Assembly: GCF_010993775.1 (NCBI RefSeq)
Contig: NZ_WOTO01000027.1
Location: forward strand, 50,297-114,296
DNA from: Fodinicola feengrottensis
GTDB taxonomy: Bacteria; Actinomycetota; Actinomycetes; Mycobacteriales; HKI-0501
Direction of reading: 5' to 3'
Length of the DNA: 64,000 bases
Shown here: positions 29,947 to 40,513 of the stretch, one piece after another
Layout: each line of letters begins with the position of its first letter
Position numbering within the stretch: position 1 is the first letter of the stretch
The notes under the pieces: generated by a model
The model's database searches: none
Told to the model about the DNA's origin: nothing
The model's input: only the letters and a program-made list of their open reading frames with translations
Made by a program: the position numbers and the translations under genes

Positions 29947-31060
29947 ATGGTGAGCTTCCGGACAACAAAGGAGTTGGGCGGAGTTGACGATCTATGGAAC
30001 GCCCCGCGGTGGCCGGCCCCCTCGGGTGGGGGTAAGAAGCGGCTGCCGCGATGGGCGCGGGTGTGTCTTGTGGTCGGCATCGTCGTCGTGGTGGTCGGTG
30101 GCGGCGCGGCCTATGCGGTCAACGCGATCGCTGACCACTACGCCAATCAGGTGCACAAGAACAACTTCCTCGCTGGCGTGCCTCAGGACGAGCGAGCCAG
30201 CAGCGCCCCACCATCGGGCGCGCCGATCGCCGGGCCGATGAACATTCTGGTGCTTGGCTCGGACAACGCGGACAACGCGCGGGCGAAGAGTCAGGGAGTG
30301 GACGGGCAACGGTCCGATTCGATCATCCTGTTCCACATCGACACCACATTCGACCACGTCTACGCTTTCTCGATTGAGCGCGATTCGTACGTAAGCGTCC
30401 CCGCCGCCGGATCATGGGACGGCGGAAAAACCAAAATCAACGCCGCCCTGCAGTACGGTGGTCCCGCGCTCACCGTACGTACCGTCCAGGACCTGCTCGG
30501 CATCAAGATCAACCACGTCGTGGTGGTCAGTTTCAGCGCTTTGATCAAGGCGGTCGACGCGGTCGGTGGAGTGTGGACGTCTACGTCGACAAGACGACGT
30601 ACGACGACCAGTTTCACCTGACCTGGACCAAAGGCTGGCATCACCTGACTGGCCAACAGGCCGAGTTCTACGTACGACAGCGGCACGGCCTGCCGACGGC
30701 GACTATGACCGGATGAAGCGCCAGCAGCAGCTGATCCACGCCTTGGTGAAACAGGCCGGCACGGCTGGCGTCCTCAGTAATCCGTACAAACTCAGCGACC
30801 TTCTGCAAGCCGTGACGTCCTCACTGACCGTCGACACAGGAATGCCGGTGAAAGACCTCGCCTTCGCCGCTCGTGGCCTGACGATGAACTCGATCACTTT
30901 CTCCACACTGCCCACCAATGGAACCCTGGTGATGGGCGGCGTGGACTACGAGCGGGTGAATCCGGACGCGACGGCCGCGTTGGGGACCGCCCTGAACAGT
31001 GACAACTTCGCCAGCTACCTCAAGCGGTATCCAGCCAACGACGCGTCCCACGGACTGTAA
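29947..31060 (+). CDS. LytR-CpsA-Psr (LCP) family wall glycopolymer ligase
   Basis: LCP proteins transfer polyprenyl-linked glycopolymers to peptidoglycan on the outer face of the membrane. A basic N-terminus and one membrane segment (VCLVVGIVVVVVGGGAAYAV) precede the domain: NILVLGSDNAD, then RSDSIILFHID, FSIERDSYV, KINAALQYGGP with TVQDLLGIKINHVVVV, YDRMKRQQQLI, and a final YERVNPD. The arginines and aspartates of the active site are present. Shifts near 30570 and 30695 split it. The start is uncertain: ATG 29947 is the earliest in frame, while a TTG near 29981 after GGGCGGAG would need another shift. Corrected length is about 370 residues, usual for the family. Confidence 0.85.
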
Positions 31061-31081
31061 GTTCGCCGTGGTGGGGGGGCC

Positions 31082-31913
31082 CTAGTGCTGACGCCAGCAG
31101 CGATGGGCCAGCTCGGCGAGTTGGCGGGCGGTGCCGTGGAAAGTGTCCAGGTCGACCTTGTTGGTCGCGCTGGTCGGCACGCCGTCGACGGCGCCGATGG
31201 TGTATTGCCAGAAGGTGTAGTCGGGGAATCCTGGAGCCAGCCGCGGCGGGGTCCGACTGTAGTCGACCGTCCACAGTCGATAGTGGCCGAGCGCGGTGGT
31301 GCCGCCCAGGCAGCTGTTCACGAACGACTGCTGGGTGTAGATCATCGGCCGGACGCCGGACAGCAGTTGGACCGTACGAAGGAAAGTCAGCACGTTGTCG
31401 ACGGTGGTGCCGGGTGGGCAGCCGCCGTTGGCGGCCCATTCCACGTCGGCGACCGGGGGCAACTCACCGGGGGCAAAGCCGCTGTAGCCGGCCGAATGGA
31501 AAGTCTTGACGAAGAATTCCGCCTGTTCCTTCGGGTCGAACTCGCCGCGGTAGAAATGGTACGGCGCCACGTCGAGCCCGGCGGCGGCCGCTTCGTGAAT
31601 GTCGGTGGCGAAGGCGGGGTTCAGGTAGGCCGTACGCTCGGTCGCCTTGATGAAAGCGAAAGACTTGCCGGCCGCGGCCACCTTCGTCGTCGTCGATGGG
31701 CGCTTCGCCCGGATGGTCCCAGTGCGAGACATCCAGGCCCATCGGTCCGTCGCCCGGATCGGTCGCGGCCGGCGCCAGCTCAGAACGCGCCTCCGGGCCG
31801 AGCACCTGGTGGTGGCTGTCGGTGTCGGACGGTGAGTCCGCGAACACCGGTGGTGCGACCGTGAAGGTCGCCAGCACCGCTGCCGCGACCGCGATGGCCG
31901 ATCGAATCCGCAC
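31082..31913 (-). CDS. Secreted GH25 muramidase (lysozyme)
   Basis: A GTG start at 31913 opens a signal peptide (RSAIAVAAAVLATFTVAPPV, cut after FA). The catalytic domain has GLDVSHW, FAFIKATERTAYLNP, PYHFYRGEFDP, PPVADVEWAANGG, MIYTQQSFVNSC and FWQYT, the pattern of family 25 N-acetylmuramidases, whose catalytic Asp/Glu pair lies in the ADVEW segment. One shift lies near 31690; length is about 277 residues. It probably cleaves peptidoglycan outside the cell. It converges with the LCP gene (21 bases between stops), and a fragment of a second copy lies directly upstream at about 32098-32160. Confidence 0.85.
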
Positions 31914-32089
31914 GGTGCCGCCTTTCTCGTCAAAGAGGTGGGGACAGCCTTCCCGCTGTCCCCGTCCCGGAATCTACGCAACGAGATCGACTCGCACCGG
32001 AAAATGACCGAGTCTTCCCGAAAGGGCGACCGCGCGGTCAGCCGTGGCCCACGTCATCGCGGTTCGCCAGCACCGCCAGCTGGTACGAG

Positions 32090-32160
32090 GTGCCGCAGAT
32101 AGGCCGTACGCTCGGTTGCCTTGATGAAAGCGAAAGACCGACCGCTCGCGACTGTGAGCC
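32090..32160 (-). pseudogene. Fragment of a second GH25 muramidase gene
   Basis: AGGCCGTACGCTCGGT followed by GCCTTGATGAAAGCGAAAGA occurs here at about 32100-32136 and again in the intact gene at about 31628-31664, with one change. In minus-strand translation it gives FAFIKATERTAYL, the same catalytic-domain segment, then diverges. No signal peptide or other motif is found around it. It is a remnant of a tandem copy or a recombination scar. Confidence 0.6.
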
Positions 32161-32163
32161 AGG

Positions 32164-33382
32164 TTACAGAGCTGCCGCCCGTACGCCCCGGCGGAAAAAA
32201 AGCGTGTCCCGCGCTTCCCGCAGCGCGATCGCCATCGCGCCATGCAATGCGGCTTGTTCTCTCAGCATCGACGTTTCTATCCGGGCGGTCAGTGGCAGCA
32301 ACGCGGCGGTGGTTTCCCTGACTGGCCGCAGCAAAGCCGGGTTGGACCCGATTCCGCCGCCGAGCACGACCACCGCCGGGTCAAGCATCGCGCACACCGA
32401 CGCAATCGCGGTGCCCACCTTGAGCGCCTCGGACTGCACGATCTCCCGGGCGGCCGGCTCTGTTTCGGTGCGGGAGAACAACTCTTCGACCGTACGCGGC
32501 TGCTCGCCTATCCAGTCCTCCCGCGCCTGCGCCGCCGCCATCACGCCGGCCGCTCCGACCTCGTCCTCGAACGCGCCATGCATGCGGTGCCGGTGATCGA
32601 AAGGATCGCCGGTGAAGGGCAGATAGCAGATCTCGCCGGCGGCCCCATGCGCGCGCCGCGCACCAGCTCGTCGGACAGCACGATGCCCATCCGACGCCGG
32701 CGCCGATGGAAATGAACACGAAATCGCTGACCCCGGTGGCCAGCCCGCGCCATTTCTCGCCGATCGCGGAAAGATTGATGTTGTTGTCCACCAAAAGCGG
32801 CACTTCGTAGCGGTCCCGAATCAGGGCCAGCGGATCGTACGCGCCATCGGGACTGATGTTGTATGCCAACGAAGTCACCCGCCTGGTGACCGGATCGACG
32901 ACCCCTGGAGTGGAAACGCCGAGCGCCAGCAGTTGGCCGTGGGTGGCGCCGGCCGTACGCACCGCGTCGCGGACCATGTCGTAAACCTGCCGGGCCACCG
33001 CGCGGGTGCTGTTGGTGTCGGTCCGCTGTTCCAGCTCGGCGAGTTTCTCGCCGTAGATGTCGACCGCGCCGACCCGGATGTTGCTGCCGCCGATGTCGAC
33101 GCCGACCACGAACCCGGCCGCGTCGTCCACGGCGTACGACACCGGAGACCGGCCCGGCTTGCCGGCGCGTACGCCCATCGGCCGGACCAGCCGCGCCTGC
33201 ATCAGCCGGCGCACCGCCTCGGACACCGTGGGTTTGGACAGGCCGGTGTGCTCGGCGATCTCCGGCCGGGTGATCGGCCCGTCCCGGAAGATCGCCTCCA
33301 GCACCGCCTGATCGCTCAGCTCGCGGAGCAGATTGAGCTGCGATCGGCCGGGCGTGCCGGGCTGCTGGTCTGGTTGAGACAT
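32164..33382 (-). CDS. ROK-family transcriptional repressor
   Basis: About 405 residues after correcting shifts near 32690 and 32655. Residues ~20-85 form a winged helix (RDGPITRPEIAEHTGLSKPTV, VSEAVRRLMQARLV). The rest is a ROK sugar-kinase-like domain: VVGVDIGGSNIRVGAVD, LGVSTPGVVDP, LLVDNNINLSAIGE, ISIGAGVGWGIV, and a GEICYLPFTGDP/HRHRMHGAFE segment where the usual Cys zinc cluster is not evident. The C-terminal ATP-type motif VVLGGGIGSNP remains. The start MSQPDQQ is at 33382 with AAAGGGGG upstream. It is divergent from a sugar ABC importer and probably represses it and itself until a sugar ligand binds. Confidence 0.85.
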
Positions 33383-33393
33383 GCCGTGTTACC

Positions 33394-33461
33394 CCCTTTC
33401 GACAGGAAGGTTACCGATCAAATTGGCACTGCGCACCCCCTTGACCATACGTACTGTGCGC
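33394..33461. promoter_or_regulatory. Candidate operators and promoter of the ROK/ABC sugar locus
   Basis: Two candidate sites lie in the 156-base divergent region. CCCTTTCGACAGGAAGG (33394-33410) is an inverted repeat that runs into AGGAAGGTTACCG (33404-33416) and overlaps the ribosome binding site of the ROK gene. GCGCAC (33431-33436) and GTGCGC (33456-33461) form an inverted repeat flanking TTGACC (33441-33446), a good -35 element for the importer. Either could bind the ROK protein. Confidence 0.5.
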
Positions 33462-33538
33462 TAATACAGTCCTCATTTATTCGGAGCCTTAACGAATGGG
33501 GCCGACCCGCACCGGGCCGGCCAGGCGTGGAGGACGGC

Positions 33539-34851
33539 ATGGCAGCGCGGCCCGAGAACTTGTTTGACGCGACCCGGCTCAGCCGGCGCGGGTTTCTGAC
33601 CGCCGCGGTCGGCGTTGGTGCCGGGGCCGCGCTCGCGGCCTGCGGTGGCGGCGGCTCGGGCAGCGGCACGACGACGATCCGGGCGCGCGCACCAGCAGCA
33701 GCAGGCCGGTTACAGCGCGTCCGACATCCAGGGCATGACCACCGCGTTCATGAAGGCGAACCCGACCATCAAGGTGGAGAACACCCTGGTCGCGTACGAG
33801 GCGCTGCACGACAAGATCGTCGCGGCCGCGCCGGCCGGCACGTACGACGTGGTGCTGATGGACTGCATCTGGCCGGCCGAGTTCGCCAAAAAGCACGTGG
33901 TCGCGGACATCAGCGACAAAGTGAAGGCGCTGTCCGGGCTGAGCGGGATTTTCCCTGGAGCCATTCAAACGGCTCAGTACGAGGGCAAGTATTACGGCAT
34001 GCCGTGGCTGCTGGACACCAAATACCTGTTCTACAACACCGAAATGCTGCAGAAGGCCGGCATCAAGCCGGAGCAGCTGGCCACCTGGGACGGCGTCAAG
34101 TCCGCCGCGCAGGCATTGAAGGCCAAGAACATCGTCAAATACCCGCTCATCGGCAGTTGGGCGCAGGCTGAGGCGGTCGTCTGTGACTACGCCGCTCTGG
34201 TTGGCGCCTTTGGCGGCAGTTTCCTCGATGCCGCTGGAAAACCTGCCTTCACGTCCGGCGGGGGGCTGCAGGCACTGCAGTTCATGCGTGACCTGATTTC
34301 CAGTGGCCTGGCCAATCCGGCCTCCGCCGAGTCGATCGAGGACGACGTCGTCAAGACGTTCTCGCAGGGCAATGCGGCGATCGCCCTCAACTGGACTTTC
34401 ATGTACGGGCAGGCAAACGATCCGAAGGCGAGCAAGGTCGCCGGCAAGGTCGGCATGCTGCGCACGCCGGCCGGTCCCGGCGGCAAGGCGCCTGGCGTCA
34501 ACGGCGCGTCCGCGCTCGCGATCACTTCCGGCAGTCAGCATCAGGACGCCGCCTGGGAGTACGTGAAATACCTGACCAGCCAGAGCGTGCAGGATAAGTT
34601 CGCGACCAGCTCGCTGCCGATTTGGAAAGCTTCGTACGACGAGCCCGCGGTGCAGAAGGCCGGCACGCCGGCGGTCGTCTCGGTCGCCAAAAACCCAGCT
34701 GCAGGACATGATTCTTCGGCCGCAGGTGCCGAACTACAACGCGGCCTCGCAGCAGTTGCAGGTCGACATCCAGAAGGCGCTGCTGGGCCACCAGGACCCG
34801 GCCGCCGCCGCCCTGACCGAAGCCGCCCATGCCTTCACGGCTTCGAACTGA
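33539..34851 (+). CDS. ABC sugar transporter substrate-binding lipoprotein
   Basis: About 435 residues; ATG 33539 follows GGAGGA. The N-terminus has a twin-arginine motif (SRRGFLTAAVGV) and a lipobox (ALAAC), so it is a Tat-exported lipoprotein. The mature part is a family 1 extracellular solute-binding protein (FMKANPTIKVE, YDVVLMDCIWPAEF, GKYYGMPWLLDTKYLFYN, FSQGNAAIALNWTF, then WEYVKYLTS). Shifts lie near 33690 and 34693. The C-terminus LTEAAHAFTASN ends 23 bases inside the next gene. It binds a sugar or oligosaccharide; the GH2 enzyme in the operon suggests chito-oligosaccharides or glucosamine. Confidence 0.9.
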
Positions 34852-35805
34852 ACCGCCGGTGGGCGGCGCGGTGGCTGCGCCTGCGCCGTCCGCCGGTACC
34901 CAGAAACGTTCCTGGCTGGTTCGTACGAGAGAGCCACGGTTCGCCGCGGCCCTGCTGATTCCCAGTGTCATCGTCGTTTTCGGCATCGTGCTCTACCCGA
35001 TCCTGCGGACCCTTTACACCTCGTTCTTCACTGTGGACACCCCTTTTCCGGGCACTTATCCGTTTGTCGGACTGGAAAACTACGGCAAGATCATCACCGA
35101 TCCGGCGGTCTGGGCGGCGATCGGCCGGACCGCCTATTTCACGTTGCTGTCCACCGCGCTGGAAATCGGCCTGGGCATCGGGTTGGCGTTGCTTGCTGAA
35201 CGCCAAACTGCGATTGCGGTGGCTTTTCCGGGCCATCGTGGTGTTGCCGTGGGCACTGCCGACGGTCGTCAACGCGCAGATGTGGCGGTTCATTCTCAAC
35301 TCGCAGTACGGCGCGCTCAACGCCCTTTTGACGCAGCTGCACATCATCGGCTCGTACCAGTCCTGGCTGGGCAGCCCCTTCCTGGCGCTGAACATGGTCA
35401 CCATGGCGGACGTCTGGAAGAACACGTCCCTGGTGGCCTTCTTTTTGCTGGCTGGCCTGCAGACAATTTCCAGCGACCTGCACGAGGCGGCCGTCGTCGA
35501 CGGCGCGTCACCGTGGCAGCGGTTCTGGCGGATCACTATGCCACTGCTCAAATCGTCGATCCTGGTCGTGCTGGTGTTGCGTACGATCGAGGCCTTCAAG
35601 GTCTTCGACATCATCTACATCATGACCCGCGGTGGTCCGGCCAACGGCACCCAGAGCATCGCCTATTTCACATACGTACGAGCCTTCTCCGACGAGAAAC
35701 TTCGGCTATGGCTCGGCGCTGGCTTACCTGATCGTGATCGTCATCCTTGTCCTGGCGGCGTTCTACATCCGCGCCCTACGCAGCTCGGCGGCCAACGAGA
35801 TATGA
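34829..35805 (+). CDS. ABC sugar transporter permease (MalF/UgpA type)
   Basis: About 325 residues with six membrane segments after correcting shifts near 35200 and 35710. ATG 34829 lies within the 3' end of the binding-protein gene, giving a 23-base overlap. LLIPSVIVVFGIVLYPILRT is the first membrane segment, FVGLENYGKI the typical periplasmic loop, and EAAVVDGASPWQRFWRITMP the cytoplasmic EAA loop that contacts the ATPase. The end is FYIRALRSSAANEI. Its stop overlaps the next ATG (ATGA). No ATPase gene is in the operon; a shared MsiK-type ATPase elsewhere is the usual actinobacterial solution. Confidence 0.9.
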
Positions 35806-36659
35806 GTGTCTTAACGCCCTCGCGGCGATATAGTGTTTTTGTCCACGTGATGGCGATCGCCGTCTGCGTGGTCATTCTGGCGCCCTTTGGCTGGCTGTTG
35901 ATCGCCAGCATCGCCAACGACAACGACCTGCTCGCGGTCCCGCTGCACTGGATTCCGCAGCACCCGACCTTCGATCGCTACGTGCAGATTTTCACCGCAC
36001 AGGGAGACAACGTCTTCGCGGGCTTTCGGTCGTCGTTCTTCAACAGTCTGATCGTGGCCACCTCGACCGTGCTGATTTCCACCACGGTCGGGGTTTTCGG
36101 CGCGTACGCCTTCGCCCGGCTGCGATTTCGCGGCCGGCGCGCGGTGCTGATGTTCTTCCTCTCCACGTACATGGTGCCGCCGATCGCCCTGGTGATCCCG
36201 ATGTATCTGGTGATGGTGCAGCTGCACCTGCTGGACACCGTCTTTGGACTGATCGTCGTCTACAGCTCCTTCGCCACCCCGTTTGTCCTTTGGATCATGG
36301 GAAACTACTTCCAGTCGATCCCGTTCGAGCTGGAGGAGGCGGCCCGGATCGACGGTTGCAGCCGGATGGGTGCGCTGTTCCGGGTCATCCTGCCGCTGGC
36401 CCGGCCGGGCTTGCTGGCGATGATGCTCTTCGCCTTCCTGATCGCGTGGGACGAGTTCCTCTACGCGCTGATCTTCACCTCAACGGCGGCGTCCAAGACC
36501 ATCCCAGTGGCGATTTCCGAATTCACCGGGCGATACACCACAAACTTCGGCCTGCAGGCGGCCGGTGGCGTGCTCGCGGCGCTGCCGCCGGTGATCATCG
36601 CGGCGATTTTCCAGAGGCAGATCGTCGGCGGACTGTCCGGCGGGGCGGTGAAGGGATGA
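35802..36659 (+). CDS. ABC sugar transporter permease (MalG/UgpE type)
   Basis: An intact 285-residue partner permease. Membrane segments include VFVHVMAIAVCVVILAPFGW, STVLISTTVGVFGAYAFAR and MVPPIALVIPMYLVMV. The EAA loop is EEAARIDGCSRMGALFRVILP, which docks to the ATPase. It begins at ATG 35802 in a four-base overlap with the first permease and ends in a four-base overlap with the kinase gene. With the lipoprotein and first permease it forms a CUT1-type importer for oligosaccharides. Confidence 0.92.
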   Translation: MSVLTPSRRYSVFVHVMAIAVCVVILAPFGWLLIASIANDNDLLAVPLHWIPQHPTFDRYVQIFTAQGDNVFAGFRSSFFNSLIVATSTVLISTTVGVFGAYAFARLRFRGRRAVLMFFLSTYMVPPIALVIPMYLVMVQLHLLDTVFGLIVVYSSFATPFVLWIMGNYFQSIPFELEEAARIDGCSRMGALFRVILPLARPGLLAMMLFAFLIAWDEFLYALIFTSTAASKTIPVAISEFTGRYTTNFGLQAAGGVLAALPPVIIAAIFQRQIVGGLSGGAVKG

Positions 36660-37554
36660 CCGTCAGCGTTATCGGCGCGGTTCAGCTGGATGTGATCACG
36701 CCGCCCCGGTGGGGGAGTTACCGGCGCCGGGGGCCGCCCAGTTCGTTGACACGATGGCGATGCGGGTCGGCGGCGCCGGCGCGAATGCCGCCCTCGCGAT
36801 GGTCGAGCTCGGGCTGGACACCCGACTTTTCGGCTGTGTGGGGGAAGATTTCGTCGGTCGTTGGCTGTTGGAGGAGATCGGCGGGCTGGCCGCCGATACG
36901 GTGGTGGTGCCCGGCCAGTCCACCGGCGTCACGATCGCCTGCGAGAAGCCCGGCCGGGATCGTTCTTTCCTGACTTTGCTCGGAGTCTGCGCGACCTACG
37001 ACTTCTCGATGATCCCGGCGGACGCGCTGACATCGTCAAGCGTGCTCGTGTGCGACTACTTCTGTGCGCCCGCCCTGCGTGGTGAACCTACCCGGAAGCT
37101 GTTGGAAGGAGCCAAAGCCGGCGGGGCGCAGACGTTTTTTTTCGACACCGCCTGGGATCCGGACGGATTCGGCCCGCAGGCCCGCGCCGAGGTGCATGAG
37201 CTGCTGCCACTGGTCGACGTATTTGTCCCCAATGAGAGTGAAGCGTGCGCGCTGGTCGACGACCGCGACCCGTATAGTGCCGCTCGTACGCTGCAGGAAA
37301 TCTCCGGCGGGTGGGTGGTCGTCAAACTCGGCGCCGACGGCTGCCACGCGGCCGGACCGGACGGTGTCACCTTTGCCGAAGCAGCACCGAAAGTGGTGGT
37401 CGCCGACACCACGGGGGCCGGCGACACTTTCAATGCTGGATTGGTGGGAGCCCTCGCGCATGGCGAGTCACTCCCGGCCGCAATGCGCGCGGCCACCAGG
37501 TTCGCCTCGACGGTAGTGTCCCGCCCGTCCGGCGAGCGTTATGTCTCCCGCTAA
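36656..37554 (+). CDS. PfkB-family sugar kinase
   Basis: About 299 residues with one shift near 36710. N-terminus VSVIGAVQLDVI is the first strand of the ribokinase fold, RVGGAGANAALAMVELG is PfkB signature 1, and ADTTGAGDTFNAGLVGALAHG is signature 2 with the catalytic Asp in GAGD. It phosphorylates a sugar with ATP in the cytoplasm. It is co-translated with the importer through an ATGA overlap, so it acts on the imported or trimmed sugar. With a GH2 exo-glucosaminidase-like enzyme next, glucosamine is a reasonable guess; a ribokinase- or fructokinase-like substrate cannot be excluded. Confidence 0.85.
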
Positions 37555-37595
37555 ACCCAGTCGTTACTTGAGTTGACAGTTATCAAGGAGGAGCA

Positions 37596-40398
37596 ATGTC
37601 AGCACGTAGGCCCCGCTTGGTGGCCGTACTGGCAAGCGTCTTACTCGCCGCGGGCATGCTGCCCGCCACCGCGTGGGCCGGCCCGGCCGACACCCTGCAC
37701 GGCACGGCTCAGGGCACGACCGACCTGACCAAGGGCTGGGCGGTGCAAACCTCCGCGGTGGCCACCGCGACCGGTGACAAGATCTCCGACCCGGGCTACT
37801 CCACCGCTGGCTGGCTGCCGATTTCGCGGCCGGAGACCGAGATGGCCGCGTTGCTGGAGAACGGCCGCTATCCGAATGTCTTCTATTCCAACAATCTCGC
37901 CTCGGTGCCAACCGCGCAGTTCACCGTCAACTGGTGGTATAGGAACCAGCTGACCGTGCACCCGCGGCCGGGCCAGCACACGTATCTCATCATGAACGGC
38001 ATCTCCGGCCGGGCGAACTTGTGGCTCAACGGCACCAAACTCGCCGACGAGGCGCAACTTCAGGGCGCGTACTCGCGGATAGAGTACGACATCACGTCGT
38101 ACGTCCATGATGGCGCGAACGCGATCGCGCTGGACATCTACAAAAACGACGCGAACAAGTATCTGACGTCCAACACGGTGGACTGGAACCCGAAGGCACC
38201 GGACGGCCAGACCGGTCTGCAGTTCGCACCGCAGTTGGCGCAGGACGGCGCTATTTCGCTGCGAGACACGCATGTCCTGCAGAACAATGCCAAAGACCTC
38301 AGTACGTCCGACCTGACGGTCAAGGCGGATCTGCGGAACAACACCACGACAGACCAGTCGGCGACTTTCGCCGGCTGCATTTCTCGTGGTGCGACACGGA
38401 TTCCGTTCAGCAAGACCGTCACGGTGCCGGCCGGCAAAACAGTCACGGTGTCGGTGAGCCGGCAGGATGCCCCCGGCCTGCACGTGGTGCATCCGGCGAT
38501 CTGGTGGCCAGCGCAAATGGGCGACCAGCCGCTTTATCACTTGTCCGCCACCGCGGTCGTTCAGGGCCAGCGCTCGGACGCCTACACCGATGACTTCGGC
38601 ATCCGTACGGTCACGTCGTACCTGACCAAAGTGGTGCCCGGAAGACCCCCTGCTGCCGTCCGGCTCGCGGCAGTTCGTCATCAACGGCGTGCCGCTGGTG
38701 ATCCGTGGCGGCGGTTGGTCGCCAGACATGTTTCTGCGCTACTCCTCGAAAAACATCGCCGACCAGCTCGCGTACATCCGCAACCTTGGGCTGAACACCC
38801 TGCGGTTCGAGGGAAACTTCCCGCCGGACGACATGTTCCAGCAGATGGACCGCGCCGGCATCCTGGCGCTGACTGGCTGGCAGTGCTGCAATCGTTGGGA
38901 GGATCTTTCCAAGACCTGGGACGCGAACATGAAGGCCAACGCGGCCAACCAAGCGTCGAACGTGGCCGCGGAACTGCGGGACCACCCCAGCGTTTTCACG
39001 TTCTACCAGGGCAGCGACAACGAGCCGGACCCGGCGAAGGAGTCGATCTACCTGACCGCCTTCACCGCCGCCGACTGGCAGACCCCGCAGGTTTCCTCGG
39101 CGGAGTACAAATCCTCCGCGCAGCTGGGAAGCTCCGGTTCCAAGGAAGGCCCGTACAACTACGTGCCGCCGAACTACTGGTGGGCCACCGGCTCCAAACC
39201 GCGCCGACCAACGACGACACCTTCACCAACGCGGGCAGCGCCTACGGCCTCGACACTGAGACCAGCGCCGGAAACACCATCCCCACCACCAGTTCCCTCA
39301 ACCGCTTCCTGCCCACCGCGGACCAGAACAAGATCTGGGGGACCTCAGCTCGACCGCCGGCAGCGGGAGCGGACCGGACATCTATCACGTCTATACGTAC
39401 AACAACTACACAAAGGCCGGCCGGCTCGGCCAGTACAACACCCCGCTCTACAACCGGTACGGTCCATGGACCGACCTCGCCTCGTACCAGAAAGAAGCGC
39501 AGGTCGGCGAGTACGAGGTCACTCGGGCCCAGTTCGAGGCATATCTCGGACATTCCAAGGATGCCGCGAACCCGAGCACCGGGGTCATTTACTGGATGAT
39601 GAACAAGGCGTGGCCGTCCCTGCAGTGGAGCATCTATGGCGACGACTTCGACCAGTCCGGCGTCTATTTCGGAGCCAAGAAGTCTGGTGAGCCGGTGCAC
39701 ACATCATGTATTCGTACGACGACGGCTCGATTCAGGTCGCCAACCTGACGAACGTCAAGCAGCCCGGTTTGAAGGCCACCGCGAAGTTCATCGACCTCAA
39801 CGGGAAAATCGCCGGCACCAGCCAGGCGTCGGTTCCGTCGCTTTCCAGCCAGGACGTCAAAACCGTGCTGTCGACGAAGGCGCCGGCCGGGATTTCCAAG
39901 ACGTACTTCCTGGAGCTCACCCTCTCCCGCGGTGCGAGCGTCGTCAGCCGAAACGTCTACTGGCTGTCCACCAAGGCGGACAGCATCGACTGGAACAAGA
40001 CGCTGGGCGAAGGTTTCGGGGCCACGTACAACGCGAACGGCTATGCGGACCTGACCGGGCTGCAGAGCCTCGGAAAGGCCACCGTGCAGGCGACCTCGCA
40101 CACGACCGTTCGCGATGGCCACGCGGTGACCACCGTGACCGTCCGCAACGTGAGTGGCCAGAAAACTCCGGCTTTCTTCACCCGGGCCGATGTTCTGCGT
40201 GGCACCCTCGGCGGCCAGCCGCTTTCCGGTGACAACCAGGTGCTCCCGATTCAGTGGAGCGACAACGACATCACCCTCTGGCCCGGCCAGAGCCAGACTC
40301 TGACGGCCACTTATCGGCTGTCGGACCTGAAGGGCGCGAGCCCAGTGGTGAGCCTGTCCGGTTGGAACGTGGCGAGCCAGACGGTGTCCGCTCGGTAG
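37596..40398 (+). CDS. Secreted GH2 glycosidase, exo-beta-D-glucosaminidase-like
   Basis: About 935 residues; start ATG 37596 follows AAGGAGGAG. A signal peptide (VAVLASVLLAAGMLPATAWA) is followed by the GH2 sugar-binding domain (WWYRNQLTV, ANLWLNGTKLAD), an immunoglobulin-like domain, and the barrel (FVINGVPLVIRGGGWSPDMF, LNTLRFEGNFPPDDMF). The general-acid region reads YQGSDNEPD rather than the usual NE pair of beta-galactosidases, and the nucleophile region GLDTETSAG follows near 39253. The Ser-Asp form is known from exo-beta-D-glucosaminidases such as CsxA. Shifts lie near 38640, 39200, 39340 and 39697. It should release glucosamine from chitosan oligomers outside the cell. Confidence 0.85.
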
Positions 40399-40417
40399 CA
40401 ATCGCTCGTACGGTCGC

Positions 40418-40445
40418 CCGCGTCGCAGATTACTCTGCGGCGCGG
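40418..40445 (+). terminator. Hairpin terminator of the sugar-utilisation operon
   Basis: CCGCGTCGCAG and CTGCGGCGCGG form an 11-bp stem with one G-U pair and a six-base loop, 19 bases after the GH2 stop codon. No U tract follows. Confidence 0.65.
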
Positions 40446-40513
40446 CCGATCTTTTGTTGTGGTTTGGCGAGCGGGAACCGTTGTGATAGAGCAGGCAATC
40501 CGGCCGTCGAACG

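Noticed and set aside
39664..40510. Extension of the TetR reading frame far into the GH2 gene
   Set aside because: The open frame continues only because a shift near 40690 hides the real stop; sequence beyond 40514 is antisense to the GH2 C-terminus.
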